A stretch of DNA of 64,000 nucleotides from Nocardioides jishulii. Its GTDB lineage: Bacteria > Actinomycetota > Actinomycetes > Propionibacteriales > Nocardioidaceae. Positions 51,210 through 60,242 of this stretch are shown here, in pieces (within the stretch, counting starts at the first letter, position 1; each line of letters begins with the position of its first letter). Both the position numbers and the translations under genes were made by a program. The stretch is taken from assembly GCF_006007965.1 (NCBI RefSeq), contig NZ_CP040748.1:1860001-1924000 (forward strand), in the 5' to 3' direction. The notes beneath the pieces were generated by a model. That model did no database searches, was not told the origin of the DNA, and worked only from the letters and a program-made list of their open reading frames with translations.

Positions 51210-51871
51210 GGGAGCCGTCCGGTGTAGCCGCGCGAGAGCATCGCGAGGTGGACCCGCTCCCCCCGCTCGTAGGACCGGATGAAGAGCGCTCCGGCTGACT
51301 TCGCCAGGACGGGCCAGTGCCGCGGGTCGCGGGCGTTGAACCCGCGCGAGGCAAGAGCCACCTGCTGACGGCGCAGGTCGTCCCCGACGACGTCGAGGTA
51401 ACGAATCATGAAGCCCATGATCTGCACCATCGTGTCGGGCAGCCGCAGCCGGGTCAGGCCGCGGAGCAGGTCCGGGGGCTCGGTGGTGGAGGCCAGGGTC
51501 AGTCCGGCGATGACGCCCAGCGTCGCCTTCACCAGGAGGGTCCAGGCCGCCAGCAGGCCCGACTCGCTCACCATCAGGCCCAGCACCTCGACCCGGGGAC
51601 CTCGGGCGATGAACGGCATCAGGAGGGCGAAGACGACGAAGGGAACCTCGACGACCATGCGCTTGACGATGTGCATCGGCGGTACCTGGGAGATCGCGAC
51701 CACCGCCATCAGCATCACGAGGTAGACCGCGAACGCACCGAACCACCGTCCTGGCGTCGCCACCACGATGAGCATGAAGGTGACGAGCGCCGCGATCTTG
51801 AGGTGCGGCGCCATCCGATGCACTGGCGAGTGGCCGTGAAAGGTCAGCTTGTGTGCGTGGTCGGCTCCCAC
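51206..51871 (-). CDS. cbiQ: ECF transporter transmembrane coupling protein (NikQ/CbiQ)
   Basis: A 221-residue EcfT-type protein with about five helices and the two coupling motifs (LASRGFN and MLSRGYTG; Ala/Ser-Arg-Gly) that contact the ATPase. It starts 3 bp from the PDGLE gene stop. N-terminal MGADHAHKLTFHGHSPVHR is His-rich, fitting metal handling. Confidence 0.9.
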   Translation of the reverse strand: MGADHAHKLTFHGHSPVHRMAPHLKIAALVTFMLIVVATPGRWFGAFAVYLVMLMAVVAISQVPPMHIVKRMVVEVPFVVFALLMPFIARGPRVEVLGLMVSESGLLAAWTLLVKATLGVIAGLTLASTTEPPDLLRGLTRLRLPDTMVQIMGFMIRYLDVVGDDLRRQQVALASRGFNARDPRHWPVLAKSAGALFIRSYERGERVHLAMLSRGYTGRLP

Positions 51872-51874
51872 GGG

Positions 51875-52258
51875 TCAGTCCCGGTCCGCGGCAGCGGGGG
51901 CGTCGTCAACATCCGCCGCAGCGCCGTCCGCGGCAGCGGCATGGCGGCGCCGCAGGGCGTACGCCAGTCCCCCGGCCACGGCAAGGGTCACGAGCACCCC
52001 GATCACGCCGGCGAGCCCTCCCGAGAGCCGGGCGTCGTCGACGCCCTTCACGGCGTAGTCGGCCAACGGGCCGTCGGCGGCGGCGTGGTCCTCAGCAGTG
52101 TCACCGAAACCCGTGGACTCAGCCACGTATTCCAGACCGTCGGGGTGGGAGGAGGCGTAGTAGCTCACGACCCCGGCGATCACCAGGGCCACCGCACCGA
52201 GCACGAGGAACAGGCGGCGACTGCTGGCGGTGGTGGACTCAGGCGCGGACGTCCTCAT
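51875..52258 (-). CDS. PDGLE-domain component of nickel ECF transporter (NikN-type)
   Basis: A 127-residue protein with two membrane helices and the diagnostic PDGLE motif (SHPDGLEYVAE, about 42-52) on the outside. PDGLE proteins are the NikN-like partner of NikM in nickel transporters, rather than CbiN of cobalt systems. The ATG overlaps the CbiM stop (ATGA). This supports nickel as the cargo. Confidence 0.88.
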   Translation of the reverse strand: MRTSAPESTTASSRRLFLVLGAVALVIAGVVSYYASSHPDGLEYVAESTGFGDTAEDHAAADGPLADYAVKGVDDARLSGGLAGVIGVLVTLAVAGGLAYALRRRHAAAADGAAADVDDAPAAADRD

Positions 52259-52953
52259 GCGCGGGCTCCTCGGGGTCGCAGCTCGAGGGTCGAGGCGGAC
52301 AGCACTGGGCGAGCTGCGTACACCAGGTCCGGGCGCGTCGCCACGACCGAGCCCACCACGAGACCGGTGATGAGGGCCTCGCCGACGCCGATCACGGTGT
52401 GCCAGCCGACCATGGCGGCGAGCACGGTGCCGGTCGAGACGTCCGCGACCCCGCCCACGGCGAAGAGGAGGGTGAAGACCGTCGCGGCGGCCGGCACGGA
52501 GACCAGTGCACCCACAGCAGCGGCGATCGGGATGGAGGCCACGCGCTTCGGCAGTACGGCACGGACGCCGACGATGACCAGCCAACCCACCCCCACGCCC
52601 ACGACGCCCATCAGGGTGATGTTGGTGCCGAGAGCTGTCAGGCCCCCGTCTGCGAAGAGGAGCGCCTGGACGAGCAGCACCACGGAGATGACCAGGACCC
52701 CGGTCCAGGGACCGACGAGCGCGGCTGCCAGGGCGCCACCGAGCAGATGCCCACTCGTCCCTGCACCCACCGGGAAGTTCACCATCTGGGTGGCGAAGAC
52801 GAAGGCGGCCACGAGTCCGGCCAGTGGTGCGGTCCGGTCGTCCAGCTCACGCCGCGCCCCGCGCAGCGCCAACCCCACTGCGGCGACGGCCACGAGGCCC
52901 GTGGCGACCGAGGTCGGGGCATTCAGGAAACCATCAGGCACGTGCACGGGCAT
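52255..52953 (-). CDS. cbiM: ECF transporter metal-binding membrane protein (NikM/CbiM)
   Basis: A 232-residue substrate-binding membrane protein. The conserved N-terminus is MPVHVPDGFL: His4 with the free amino group and His residues near GAGTSGHLLGG coordinates the metal, and the family begins M-H-I-x-D/E-G, here slightly extended. Seven helices. It is the first gene of the operon, with a Nur-type box at 52992-53008 upstream. Nickel is favoured over cobalt because of the PDGLE partner. Confidence 0.88.
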   Translation of the reverse strand: MPVHVPDGFLNAPTSVATGLVAVAAVGLALRGARRELDDRTAPLAGLVAAFVFATQMVNFPVGAGTSGHLLGGALAAALVGPWTGVLVISVVLLVQALLFADGGLTALGTNITLMGVVGVGVGWLVIVGVRAVLPKRVASIPIAAAVGALVSVPAAATVFTLLFAVGGVADVSTGTVLAAMVGWHTVIGVGEALITGLVVGSVVATRPDLVYAARPVLSASTLELRPRGARA

Positions 52954-52991
52954 CTCCCCTGCTGCTCAGCGGCGGCCGACCGACCCCCTTG

Positions 52992-53008
52992 TTGCAAAGC
53001 ATGTGCAA
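52992..53008. promoter_or_regulatory. Nur-type box upstream of the nickel transporter operon
   Basis: TTGCAA-N5-GTGCAA matches the Nur consensus tTGCaa-N5-ttGCAA known from Streptomyces (nickel-responsive Fur family). It lies 39 bp upstream of the CbiM start, consistent with repression by nickel. A second match is at 56054. Confidence 0.75.
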
Positions 53009-53133
53009 CAACCGTACGCCTCCTGGGCCGGGCGGACCAGAGCTCTCCCGGCCTCCGCATGGAAGCCACCTGCGTGGGGTAGGTGACCACGGACCGGATC
53101 TCCGGATCACGCTCCACAGAGAGGCTTCTTCCC

Positions 53134-53310
53134 ATGACGCACCACGACAAGCCCGACAAGCACGACAAGCACGACGAGGCAACGAGCGAGGGCCAGGTCA
53201 GTGAGTCGGAGGCAAACCCCACGCCTCCTGCTGCCGACCCGGCCAGCACGCCCGGCGTCAAGGACACCCCGCAGACGCCGCCGGACCACGAGGAGCCGCG
53301 CGGACAATGA
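53134..53310 (+). CDS. Small His/Asp/Lys-rich disordered protein
   Basis: A 58-residue ORF, MTHHDKPDKHDKHDEATSEG..., ending EEPRGQ. Unstructured composition; the His-Asp N-terminus could bind a metal. It lies between the nickel operon (divergent) and a convergent epimerase gene. A GAGGC site lies 8 nt upstream. It is a plausible small gene but might be spurious. Confidence 0.55.
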   Translation: MTHHDKPDKHDKHDEATSEGQVSESEANPTPPAADPASTPGVKDTPQTPPDHEEPRGQ

Positions 53311-53325
53311 CGCGCTCGACGGCCG

Positions 53326-54324
53326 TCACCGATGGAGCGGGGGCAGGCTGCTCCCGCCCCGCTCGGGGATGCCGCTGAGCACGGCCTCCAGCGCGTCGAC
53401 TCCGCTGTGGTGCGGCTCCCAGTCCAGCTCCGTGCGCGCCCGCTCGGAGGAGAGGACGGGGAGCCGCATCAGCGCGTCGAGAAGGGCGCCCGGCGCCCCC
53501 ACGGCCCGCAGGTGCCAGGCGGCGCTGAGCAGGTGGCTGGTCAACCGTGGCGACACCTCGACCGTGCGAGCGGAGAGCAGGTCGCCCAGCTCCACCCGCG
53601 TGATCAGGCCGTCGGCAGCCAGGTTGAAGGCACCGCGTACGTCCCGGCTTGCTGCCGCCGTGAAGGCCCGGCCAACGTCGCCGGCATGCACCGCCTGGAA
53701 GCGCAGGCCACGAGGGACCGGGACCAACGGGATCAGCTCCTTGCGGAGCATCGGGGGGCGCAGCAGCGGCCCGGCGAAGATGCGGCGCTGCTCGCTGGCG
53801 GCCGAGCGTTGGAAGACGAAGGCAGGGCGCATCCGGACCAGCCGGACGTCGGGGTGCGCGGCCTCGAAGCTGTCGAAGAGGCGCTCGTTGTAGGCCTTCT
53901 CGCGACAGTAGGCCGCGGTGGAGGCGCCGTCGGTGGCCCACTCCTCCGTGACGGGGGCATCGTCCGCCGCCGGCGAGTAGGCCGCGATGGAGGAAGCGAG
54001 CACCACGGCCGGCACGCCAGCGCGGTGGACGGCCTCCAGGACCCGCTTGGTGCCGAGGACGTTGGTCTCCCACGTCTCCTCGGGCGCATGGGTGGGCTGG
54101 AACTTCCAGGCCACGTGGACGACCGCGTCGGCGCCGCTCAGAAGGGGCACGAGGTCGTCACGGGTGACGTCCGCCTCGCGCCACGTCACCGTGCCCTCCC
54201 CCGACCCAGGCAGGTCCGGGGCCCGGCGGGCCACCCCCACGACCTGGTGCTTCCCGTGGGCCGTGGCCTCGCGCAGCACGGCAGACCCAATGTTTCCCGA
54301 CGCTCCGATCACCACGAACTTCAT
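53326..54324 (-). CDS. NAD-dependent epimerase/dehydratase family protein
   Basis: A 332-residue extended SDR: GASGNIGSAVLREA (Rossmann, near the N-terminus), HVAWKFQPTHAPEE, and active-site Tyr/Lys in AAYCREKAYNE (YxxxK). An epimerase, dehydratase or reductase role is expected. The ATG 54324 start is preceded by a purine-rich stretch. It is unrelated in context to the nickel genes on either side. Confidence 0.85.
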   Translation of the reverse strand: MKFVVIGASGNIGSAVLREATAHGKHQVVGVARRAPDLPGSGEGTVTWREADVTRDDLVPLLSGADAVVHVAWKFQPTHAPEETWETNVLGTKRVLEAVHRAGVPAVVLASSIAAYSPAADDAPVTEEWATDGASTAAYCREKAYNERLFDSFEAAHPDVRLVRMRPAFVFQRSAASEQRRIFAGPLLRPPMLRKELIPLVPVPRGLRFQAVHAGDVGRAFTAAASRDVRGAFNLAADGLITRVELGDLLSARTVEVSPRLTSHLLSAAWHLRAVGAPGALLDALMRLPVLSSERARTELDWEPHHSGVDALEAVLSGIPERGGSSLPPLHR

Positions 54325-54433
54325 GGAGGGCCGGTACCCACGTCGCCACGTCTGTACCCACTCGGCCGGCCTACGCGGCCGCTCGACCGGGGTCAGCCGT
54401 CTCCCACCGAGGACCGGGTCGTGGAGTGCTGGA

Positions 54434-56041
54434 TCAGCACGTCCACGTCCACTCCCCGATGCTGGCGGTGATCGGCCAGCCATGGCCGTGGGGCTCGATG
54501 TGCGTCTCGCCCAGGTCGAGGCAGTCGTTCACGTAGTAGGTGTGCTCGAGGTTGACGAGCCAGGCCCACGCAGCGTCGGCCGGAGCGCTGAAACCATTGC
54601 CGTCGGCATCGATCTGGGCGGCCTTCCAGTGCTCGTTGGCCTCCTCCGGATCGGTGGCGGCCAGGGCGGCGTCGAGGTGCCCGTCGACCACCTTGTTGGA
54701 GTAGTAGCCCGCGTTGAGCAGGTCGCTGCCCGCCAGGTCGGACTTGTAGAGGGAGTACATCTCGTAGGGGTCGTGGGATCCCCACCCGAAGAGCACGGAG
54801 TCGGTGTGCAGGCGCTTGTAGATCTCGTCCCAGCTGACACCCTCGGTGGTGATCTTGATGCCGGCCGGCTTCACCTGGTCGACGACGCTGAGGGCCAGGC
54901 CCTGGCGCAGTGAGTCGCCGGCCGGGTAGAGCAGGGTGAAGGTGGCGTCGCGACCTTCCTTCTCCACGACTCCGTCGTTGTCGGAGTCGGTCCATCCGGC
55001 GTCGGCCAGCAACTTCTTCGCACGATCGACGTCAGCGTCCTCGATGGCGGAGTCCGGGTTGTACCAGGGCGAGTTGTCCACGGGACCGGTCGCCGGGGAG
55101 CCGAACCCCTCGAGCACACCGTCGACCAGCGCCTGACGGTCGACCGCGTAGTTCACCGCCTGTCGGATCGCCTTGTCCGCGGTGACGTCGTTGCCGATCG
55201 GGAGCCCGGCCGGCGACTTCCTGCCCTCGTCGGGGACCGTCACGAAGTGCATGCCGCGGTTGTCGATGGAGGTGATGGCCTCCAGCCGCATGTTCGAGAT
55301 CTCCTGGGTGGCCAGCGCCGCCGGGAGGCCGGCCACGTGCACGTCTCCCGTGCGGGCGGCTGCCAGCGAGGCATCCTCGTCGGTGAAGACGAAGACGACA
55401 CGCTCGAAGGGCGACTTCTCGCCGTAGTAGTTGTCGTTGCGCGCGACCACCAGCTGCTCCCCCTTGGCCCAGTCGACCAACGTGAAGGGGCCCGAACCCA
55501 CCGGCTTCTGGGCGTAGTCCTTGCCGTGGGCGTGCTCCGGCACGATGCCCAGGCTCACCAGACGGTTGACGAAGGTCGACTGCGGCTTCACGAGGGTGAG
55601 TTCGACCGTGTCCTCGTCGACCACCTCGGCCGACTTCAGGGAGGTCACGTCGGTGAGGCCGCCCTCCTTCGCCGCCGTCGTGAACGTGTAGGCGACATCC
55701 TCAGCCGTGACTGGCTCGCCGTCGGAGAACTCCGCGTCGTCGCGGATGTCGACGCTCCAGACGAGGCCGTCCTCGCTGACGGAGTAGTCCGTGGCCAGGT
55801 CCGTGCCGATCGACAGGTCGGCGTTGCGGGTCAACAGCGTCGACTGGAAGAGCGGTGAGCCGTAACGTCCCCATCCGAGCGTCGGGTCGTAGCCCTCCTC
55901 GGACTCACCGCCGACGGCGAGACGCAGCTCCGTCGGGACCTCCGTGGCGCCAGCACCGTCGTCGGACGCACAGCCGGCGGCGACGAGCAGGAGGCAGAGC
56001 GCAGCCCCAGCTGGGCGGAGGCGCTGACGAGAACGAGGCAT
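54434..56041 (-). CDS. Peptide/nickel-type ABC transporter substrate-binding lipoprotein (orphan, NikA-like)
   Basis: A 535-residue family 5 extracellular binding protein. Signal peptide with lipobox VAAGCAS (Cys24), then ESEEGYDPTLGWGRYGSPLFQSTLL, SEDGLVWSVDIRDDAEFSDG, and KAIRQAVNYAVDRQALV, all typical of Dpp/Opp/NikA. A Nur-type box lies 13 bp upstream of the start, so nickel or a nickel chelate is the likely ligand. No permease or ATPase of this family is next to it, so it must share one or work with the ECF system. The protein ends with WTWTC. Confidence 0.85.
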   Translation of the reverse strand: MPRSRQRLRPAGAALCLLLVAAGCASDDGAGATEVPTELRLAVGGESEEGYDPTLGWGRYGSPLFQSTLLTRNADLSIGTDLATDYSVSEDGLVWSVDIRDDAEFSDGEPVTAEDVAYTFTTAAKEGGLTDVTSLKSAEVVDEDTVELTLVKPQSTFVNRLVSLGIVPEHAHGKDYAQKPVGSGPFTLVDWAKGEQLVVARNDNYYGEKSPFERVVFVFTDEDASLAAARTGDVHVAGLPAALATQEISNMRLEAITSIDNRGMHFVTVPDEGRKSPAGLPIGNDVTADKAIRQAVNYAVDRQALVDGVLEGFGSPATGPVDNSPWYNPDSAIEDADVDRAKKLLADAGWTDSDNDGVVEKEGRDATFTLLYPAGDSLRQGLALSVVDQVKPAGIKITTEGVSWDEIYKRLHTDSVLFGWGSHDPYEMYSLYKSDLAGSDLLNAGYYSNKVVDGHLDAALAATDPEEANEHWKAAQIDADGNGFSAPADAAWAWLVNLEHTYYVNDCLDLGETHIEPHGHGWPITASIGEWTWTC

Positions 56042-56053
56042 GAGGGCTCCTTA

Positions 56054-56070
56054 TTGCGAATGCATTGCAA
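56054..56070. promoter_or_regulatory. Nur-type box upstream of the NikA-like gene
   Basis: TTGCGA-N5-TTGCAA matches the Nur consensus in 11 of 12 conserved bases, 13-29 bp from the start. It links this gene with the nickel ECF operon 3 kb away. Confidence 0.78.
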
Positions 56071-56309
56071 TAGGACAGTAGCCTACGAAGTGAATAGCCC
56101 TGATTCCCGGTACAGACTGGACAACATTTCTCTGTTCGCTCTGACCTGTGCGGCGAGGGCGCCCTCGCCACGGGGCGCCACGGGTTCCCCCGGCGGCGAC
56201 GGCCCAGACCTCGTACCTCCTTGTCACGCCCGCCCGAAGAGCGGAGTGTGGAGAGGAACCACCCACGGGTCGTCCCGCCCCTGGGCCCCCGCACTCGAGG
56301 AGCAGGTCG

Positions 56310-57332
56310 ATGAAGGCAGCAGTCGCCACTGATTTCGCGTCACCCCTGGAGATCCGCGACGTCCCGGTGCCTGACCCCGGGCCCGGACAGGTCCTGGTCC
56401 GCATCGAGACCTGCGGTCTCTGCCACACCGACATCCACGCCGCGCGAGGCGAGTGGCCCGTCAAGCCCAAGATGCCGCTGATCCCCGGCCACGAGGGCGT
56501 GGGCGTGGTGGAGCGGCTGGGCGAGGGCGACCTTCCGGTCTCCGTGGGCGACCGGGTGGCACTGCCCTGGCTCGGGCACGCGTGCGGCCACTGCCGCTAC
56601 TGCGTGGCCGGGTGGGAGACGTACTGCCTGACCCCCCAGTACATGGGCTACACGATGGACGGCAGCTATGCCGAGTACGCGGTGGCGTACGCCTCCCACG
56701 TCGTGGCCGTGCCCGACGGCGTCAGCTCCACCGACGCCTCCCCCCTCACCTGCGCCGGCGTGACGACGTACAAGGCACTCAAGGTCGCCAAGCCACAGCC
56801 CAACGAGACCACGCTCGTGGTCGGCATCGGCGGCCTGGGTCACCTGGGGCTGCAGTACGCGCGGATCTTCGGCGCCACCACGATCGCGATGGACGTCCAC
56901 GACGACAAGCTGCAGCTGGCCCAGGAGCTCGGCGCCGACCACGTGGTCGACGGCCGCGGTGACAGCCCTGCCGAGCTGGCTGCCCTGGGTGGGGTCGACA
57001 TCGCCCTGGTCACCGTCCCCTCGCCCTCGGTCATGCGCGCTGCGCACGCGGCGCTGAACCCCAACGGCCGTCTCGTGCTCGTGGGCCTGCCGGCCGACAA
57101 CTCCCTGGAGCTTCCCGTCTTCGAGACGGTGCTCATGGGCAAGTCGGTGATCGGGTCCCTCGTCGGAACCCGCAACGACCTGGCCGACTGCTTCGCCCTG
57201 CACGCCAACGGGCGCACCCGCGTCATCACCAGTCCCCGGAAGCTGGACGACGTCAACGAGTGCTTCGAGGAAGTGCTCTCCGGCCAGGTGCCCGCGAGGT
57301 TGGTCTTCGAGATGGGGAGCGCCCAGGGCTGA
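56310..57332 (+). CDS. Zinc-dependent alcohol dehydrogenase (AdhP-like)
   Basis: A 340-residue medium-chain alcohol dehydrogenase. Catalytic zinc: Cys in CGLCHTD, His-Glu in GHEGVG and Cys in LTCAGVT; structural zinc: HACGHCRYCVAGWETYC. Cofactor motif GIGGLGHLGLQ. ATG 56310 has GGAGCAGG upstream. A single gene; substrate unknown, NAD-dependent oxidation of a primary alcohol is likely. Confidence 0.9.
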   Translation: MKAAVATDFASPLEIRDVPVPDPGPGQVLVRIETCGLCHTDIHAARGEWPVKPKMPLIPGHEGVGVVERLGEGDLPVSVGDRVALPWLGHACGHCRYCVAGWETYCLTPQYMGYTMDGSYAEYAVAYASHVVAVPDGVSSTDASPLTCAGVTTYKALKVAKPQPNETTLVVGIGGLGHLGLQYARIFGATTIAMDVHDDKLQLAQELGADHVVDGRGDSPAELAALGGVDIALVTVPSPSVMRAAHAALNPNGRLVLVGLPADNSLELPVFETVLMGKSVIGSLVGTRNDLADCFALHANGRTRVITSPRKLDDVNECFEEVLSGQVPARLVFEMGSAQG

Positions 57333-57356
57333 GGGGCTGCGCTGGGGCCCCTGCAC

Positions 57357-57800
57357 TCAGAGCTTGCGCAGCGAGACGGTGGGGACCTCGGCGCGGGCAG
57401 CCGTGGCGACCTTCGCGATGCCGGGCGGCACCGGGGTGACCCCCGAGCCGTCGCGAGCCACGTACACGTGGACCCAGTGCCCCAGGGCCGCTCGCCGCCC
57501 ACCGACGAAGGCGGCGAGCGCGTACGTGATGCTGCTGCGCCCCAGCTCGCGGACCGCCAGCCCGATGGTGACCTCGTCCCCCAGCCCCACCTCGTTCTCG
57601 TACGAGCAGGCGGACTCACCCACCACACCGATGGCATCGGCGGCGACCGGGTCCACGCCGCCCTCCGTCTGCAGCCACGTGTTGATCGCGGTGTCGAACC
57701 AGCCGTAGTAGACGATGTTGTTCACGTGGCCGTACATGTCGACGTCGGACCAGCGCACCTGCTGGCGGATCCGTACGGGGTAGTCCTCGACGCTCGTCAC
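57357..57800 (-). CDS. Acyl-CoA thioesterase (hotdog fold, 4-HBA-CoA type)
   Basis: A 147-residue hotdog thioesterase. The family motif WSDVDMYGHVNNIVYYGWFD (catalytic Asp with following His/Asn) is clear. The GTG start overlaps the alcohol dehydrogenase stop (GTGA). It follows the medium-chain dehydrogenase at 57797 in one transcript. Confidence 0.88.
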   Translation of the reverse strand: MTSVEDYPVRIRQQVRWSDVDMYGHVNNIVYYGWFDTAINTWLQTEGGVDPVAADAIGVVGESACSYENEVGLGDEVTIGLAVRELGRSSITYALAAFVGGRRAALGHWVHVYVARDGSGVTPVPPGIAKVATAARAEVPTVSLRKL

Positions 57801-58909
57801 GCCTCCTCCTTCATCGTGACGAGCTGGCGCAGCTCGCTGCCGTCGGCGAGGCGGTCCATGGCGTCGTTGATCCGCGAGAGGGGCACGGACGAGCTGATCA
57901 GCTGCTCCACCGGCAGCCGGCCGCGGCGCCACAGGTCGACGAAGATCGGCAGGTCGCGGGCGGGCACCGACGACCCCAGATAGCTGCCGACGATGGTGCG
58001 GCCCTCGGCGACGAGGCCCAGCGGCGAGACGACGGCGGTGTCGCCGGGCGCGGGGAGGCCCACCGTGATGGTCGTGCCGCCGACGGCGGTGCAGGTGACG
58101 GCGAGCTCGAAGGCGGCGGAACGGCCCACGGCCTCGATGACCCGGTCGGCCTTGAGGGTGGCACCAGCCTCGTCCGGGCTGAGGGCACGCGTGGCCCCGA
58201 GGCGGAGTGCCTGGTCACGCTTGACCTGGGAGGTGTCGACGCCGACGACCTCGACGTCGTCGAAGGCCAGGGCCGTGATCAGCGCCGCCATGCCGACGCC
58301 GCCGAGACCGACGACGGCCAGGGTCGAGCCCGGGACGGGGCGCGCGGCATTGAGCACCGCTCCCCCGCCGGTCAGCACGGCACATCCGAGGAGTGCGGCC
58401 ACCTCGGCGGGGACGTCGTCGTCGACGGGCACCACGGAGCGGCGATCGACCACAGCGTGCGTGGCGAACCCCGAGACGCCGAGATGGTGGCGTACGGGCC
58501 CGTCGGCGTCGGTCAGCCGCATCCCTCCGGCGAGCATCTCCCCCGCGCCGTTGGCTGCCGTGCCCAGCACGCACGGCGCGACTCCGTCGCTCGCGCACCC
58601 GGAGCACGTGCCGCACCGCGGCAGGAAGGTGAGGACCAGGCGCTGCCCCACGGTGACGTCGTCCACGCCGGCGCCGACCTCGAGCACCCGTCCCGCTGCC
58701 TCATGGCCCAGCAGCATGGGAGTCGGACGGCTCCGGGACCCGTCGACGACCGACAGGTCGGAGTGGCAGACGCTCGCCACCTCGATCTCGACGAGCACCT
58801 CGGTCTCGCGAGGACCGTCGAGCTCCAGCGGGACGACGTCGAGCGGGGTGGAGTCCACGTACGGCCGGGACGCTCCCACCGCCCGGAGCACCGCTCCTGT
58901 GATCTGCAT
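57797..58909 (-). CDS. Zinc-dependent alcohol dehydrogenase (class III-like MDR)
   Basis: A 370-residue MDR: catalytic Cys in VASVCHSD, GHEAAG, structural Cys CGTCSGC...C, cofactor GLGGVGMAAL. ATG 58909 has a GGGAGG site 6 nt upstream. It belongs to the family with long-chain or mycothiol-type dehydrogenases. It is 176 bp from the divergent acyl-CoA dehydrogenase gene at 59086. Confidence 0.9.
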   Translation of the reverse strand: MQITGAVLRAVGASRPYVDSTPLDVVPLELDGPRETEVLVEIEVASVCHSDLSVVDGSRSRPTPMLLGHEAAGRVLEVGAGVDDVTVGQRLVLTFLPRCGTCSGCASDGVAPCVLGTAANGAGEMLAGGMRLTDADGPVRHHLGVSGFATHAVVDRRSVVPVDDDVPAEVAALLGCAVLTGGGAVLNAARPVPGSTLAVVGLGGVGMAALITALAFDDVEVVGVDTSQVKRDQALRLGATRALSPDEAGATLKADRVIEAVGRSAAFELAVTCTAVGGTTITVGLPAPGDTAVVSPLGLVAEGRTIVGSYLGSSVPARDLPIFVDLWRRGRLPVEQLISSSVPLSRINDAMDRLADGSELRQLVTMKEEA

Positions 58910-59085
58910 CCGAACCTCCCAGTCGGGCCAGCACGCGCGGGCCAGCGCCAAGGTATGCAGCGCAGCGGGCGTTCACAAGGGCCACGCACCGTCACAGTGA
59001 TCAGGGTCGTTTGTGCGCTGCGCCCCTGTACGCGGACGACACCCGCACGCATGATGAACGGACACGACGAAAGAGGTGCGCCAGG

Positions 59086-60234
59086 ATGCGGCTTTCGCTG
59101 TCCGCCGAGGACCGAGCCTTCCGCCAGGAGATGGCCGAGCTGTTCACGACCGTGGTGCCGGACGAGGTCCGCCAGACCGTCCTGTCCGGCGGCGAGATCT
59201 CCGAGGAGATGTTCCGCGCCAGCCAACGGGCGCTCAACGACGCCGGCGTCGCGGTGCCGCACTGGCCCCGCGAATGGGGTGGACGCGGGTGGACCGACCT
59301 GCAGCGCCACCTGTGGCACGAGGAGATGCAGCGCGCCGGCGTGCCCTCGCCCATGCCCTTCAACGTGAGCATGATCGGCCCGGTGCTCATCCAGTTCGCC
59401 TCGCAGGAGATGAAGGAGCGCTTCCTCCCCGACACCGCCAGCCTCGACATCTGGTGGTCGCAAGGCTTCTCCGAGCCCGACGCCGGCTCCGACCTGGCCA
59501 GCCTGCGGACGAGTGCCGCGCGCGACGGTGACGACTGGATCGTCAACGGCCAGAAGACCTGGACGACGCTCGGCCAGTACGGCGACTGGATCTTCACGCT
59601 CGTGCGCACCGACCCGACCGTGAAGAAGCAGGCCGGCATCTCGATGCTGCTCATCGACATGACGTCTCCCGGCGTCGAGGTGCGCCCCATCCAGCTCATC
59701 GACGGCGGCCATGAGGTCAACGAGGTCTGGTTCACCGACGTACGCGTGCCCGGCGAGAACCTGGTGGGCGAGGTCAACCAGGGCTGGACGATGGCGAAGT
59801 TCCTGCTCGGCAACGAGCGGGTCGGCGTCGCCCCGGTGGCACTGGTGAAGCGGATGCTCGCGCGGGCCAAGGAGGTCGCGGGCGACCAGCTCGAGGACCC
59901 GTTGGTGCGAGCCCGGGTGGCGGAGCTCGAGAACGAGCTGCTCGCCCTCGAGCTCACCACCCTGCGCGTGGTCGCCCACTCCGACGGCGGCGAGCCGCAT
60001 CCTGCCAGCTCGGTGCTCAAGCTGCGCGGCACCGAGCTCCAGCAGGCGGTCAGCGAGCTGGTCGTCGACCTGGCCGGCCCGGCCTCGCTGGTGCCCGCCA
60101 CGGCGGACAGCGACCTGCCGGTCTGGGCCCGGCGCTCGGCGCCGACCTACCTCAACTACCGCAAGGCTTCGATCTACGGCGGCTCCAACGAGATCCAGCG
60201 CCAGATCATCGCCGGCACCATCCTCGGACTGTAG
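59086..60234 (+). CDS. Acyl-CoA dehydrogenase subunit 1 (steroid/bulky-substrate type)
   Basis: A 382-residue acyl-CoA dehydrogenase: WPREWGGRGWTDLQ, GFSEPDAGSDLASLRT, NGQKTWTTLGQYGDW, and the C-terminal GGSNEIQRQIIAGTILGL. Followed after 8 bp by a second, shorter dehydrogenase gene. Pairs of unequal acyl-CoA dehydrogenases form alpha2-beta2 complexes acting on steroid or other bulky acyl-CoAs in actinobacteria. ATG 59086 has AAGAGG upstream. Confidence 0.9.
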   Translation: MRLSLSAEDRAFRQEMAELFTTVVPDEVRQTVLSGGEISEEMFRASQRALNDAGVAVPHWPREWGGRGWTDLQRHLWHEEMQRAGVPSPMPFNVSMIGPVLIQFASQEMKERFLPDTASLDIWWSQGFSEPDAGSDLASLRTSAARDGDDWIVNGQKTWTTLGQYGDWIFTLVRTDPTVKKQAGISMLLIDMTSPGVEVRPIQLIDGGHEVNEVWFTDVRVPGENLVGEVNQGWTMAKFLLGNERVGVAPVALVKRMLARAKEVAGDQLEDPLVRARVAELENELLALELTTLRVVAHSDGGEPHPASSVLKLRGTELQQAVSELVVDLAGPASLVPATADSDLPVWARRSAPTYLNYRKASIYGGSNEIQRQIIAGTILGL

Positions 60235-60242
60235 GGAGCGAC

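Noticed and set aside
50457-52953. Cobalt uptake for vitamin B12 synthesis
   Set aside because: The PDGLE partner and the Nur-type box point to nickel; no cobalamin biosynthesis genes or B12 riboswitch are visible.
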